Positions 62,779-64,000 of a DNA stretch of 64,000 bases are shown in pieces. The stretch comes from Solea solea (Eukaryota > Chordata > Actinopteri > Pleuronectiformes > Soleidae): the NCBI RefSeq assembly GCF_958295425.1, contig NC_081146.1, positions 21,709,458 to 21,773,457 on the forward strand. The letters run 5' to 3'. A program made the position numbers and the translations under genes. Under the pieces are notes generated by a model. That model was not told where the DNA came from and did not search any database. It saw only the letters and a list, made by a program, of their open reading frames with translations. Every line of letters starts with the position of its first letter. The stretch's first letter is position 1.

Positions 62779-64000
62779 CTGAATAAAGACGAAAAGAATA
62801 AAAACCAGCTTCTCCAAACTGAAGCCGTTCATGGTAGTTATTAATCATTTCAAATTCAGAGTAAATTATAATATAAACAAAAAGAATTTGACATTGGTAG
62901 GTCATTCGAATGAAGAGCCGCAAGCTGAGCCAACGTGGATGTGAAGCAGACAAACATCTGTCTCTGGTTTGCTGTGTGAGAAAGTCGGAAGAAGCCGCAG
63001 ACCACAGCCTTCAGCTGGAGGGAGTGCCTCCAGCCGTTTGTGTCCAGGCTTGGCTGCGATTTTACCAACCAAGTCTCCACGATCATATGTTTCCATTGTA
63101 TGTTGTTCTGAGCACCACAGATACATGTGATCTCACATTTCTGAACCAAAATGAGCGACTATGTTGTTTATTTATCTTCAGATAACACGCTTTAACCACT
63201 TGTGCCGCATTTTTGCGTAAATGTGGAAATGACGGTGATAATGACCTTTTCCTGATTTTCGAATGTGGTAAGGACAAAAATGTAAGAACAAAGGTTTCTC
63301 CGCATAGCATCAATGTTCTCTCCATAAAAGCACAGTGGGACATTTGGACAGAGTTTGGTCTTAAACGTTGGTCTTCTCGCTTTTTGACGGATTGTACCCA
63401 TGATTCACAGTTGGGCAGAGTCTGCACCGGTCAGCACTAGTTGGGGACAGTCAGCATGGTTAGTTGGCACATAAATCTGAAGGTGTGTGAGGGGTAAAGA
63501 CTCAAATTGGCAGCAGTAAATCATGTTTGAATTTTTTGAGCCGACCCTGGACACAATCGAGTCAGAAGTGTGTACTGATTTCCGAAACAACTGCAAAAAC
63601 ATGTTGCCAACAGCCAATGAAAAAAAGGGTGTGGAACACAGGAAACGGCTTCAAAAGACAAAGATGACAGGAAGTGGCGGTATAATCAAAGCAACGACGA
63701 CGCTCTCGCAGACATGGCAAGAGTTGGCTGCTGTTGGTTTAACAAATCATCATGGAGTCATGTGATCCCCAGTCTTTCAGTCAGTGCGTACGCCAAGTCT
63801 TTCCAAAATCGATAACAACTGTGAAAGTTGTGTAGTGTGTCCCCAGTTTTACACACTGCCACCACACCTCTCACCTGTGGCAGTTTAATCAGGAGAGACG
63901 AGTGAATGAAAAATGTATTTTTTACAGATTAAACTCTGTTGATACTCTTTAGAGACACAATAAGGGCAGAAATCAAAGCTGAGGGCGTCTGCTTCTTACC

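Larger units (their letters stand above)
29325..64000. other. 34-kb stretch with no identifiable gene
   Basis: This block lies upstream of the known gask1a exons and probably includes that gene's missing first exon, intron and promoter. I recognised no coding exon by family. It holds the transposons, microsatellites and isolated exon-like segments listed separately; the remainder is AT-rich unique-looking DNA. Confidence 0.6.

Overview
This window is nuclear DNA of a ray-finned fish, most likely a percomorph teleost. The evidence is vertebrate split genes with GT/AG introns, two recognisable vertebrate protein-coding genes, and a dense teleost-style mixture of short hAT-type elements, tRNA-derived SINEs, Tc1/mariner relics, LINE 3' tails and CA/TA/CAT/CTG microsatellites. 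There are no operons, CRISPR arrays, rRNA genes or prophage. Only about 3.4 kb of the 64 kb is coding sequence that I can support.

Region 1 (1-5.3 kb): the minus strand carries a complete seven-exon gene for a radial spoke head protein of the RSP4/6 family (rsph4a). It encodes 531 residues from 4909 down to 1059, and all splice phases agree. A 562-bp hAT element with a perfect 8-bp target duplication sits in its third intron. A near-ideal RFX X-box lies about 270 bp upstream of its start codon, as expected for a motile-cilium gene.

Region 2 (5.3-16.4 kb): intergenic DNA with hAT MITEs, a (CTG)14 tract, a ~30-bp minisatellite, a cluster of related ~300-bp repeats and one unusually complex, possibly conserved non-coding block (15.0-15.7 kb).

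Region 3 (16.4-29.3 kb): the minus strand carries five exons of gask1a (FAM198A, Golgi-associated kinase 1A). They give 617 residues in frame to a stop. The first exon, with the start codon, was not found. A 9.3-kb intron is full of repeats.

Region 4 (29.3-64 kb): no gene could be identified. The stretch holds many transposon copies, including two nested insertions, an internally deleted Tc1/mariner transposase relic, a SINE with target duplications, L2-like and RTE-like tails, and a few isolated exon-like or promoter-like segments that need transcript evidence.

The two genes have no obvious joint function: one builds motile-cilium radial spokes and the other is a Golgi-lumen kinase-like protein. 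I found no new biological system. The most informative new observation is that a family of short hAT elements inserted repeatedly at sites matching nnnTAnnn, the Buster-type hAT signature, while a second family in the same window has an Ac-type duplication.
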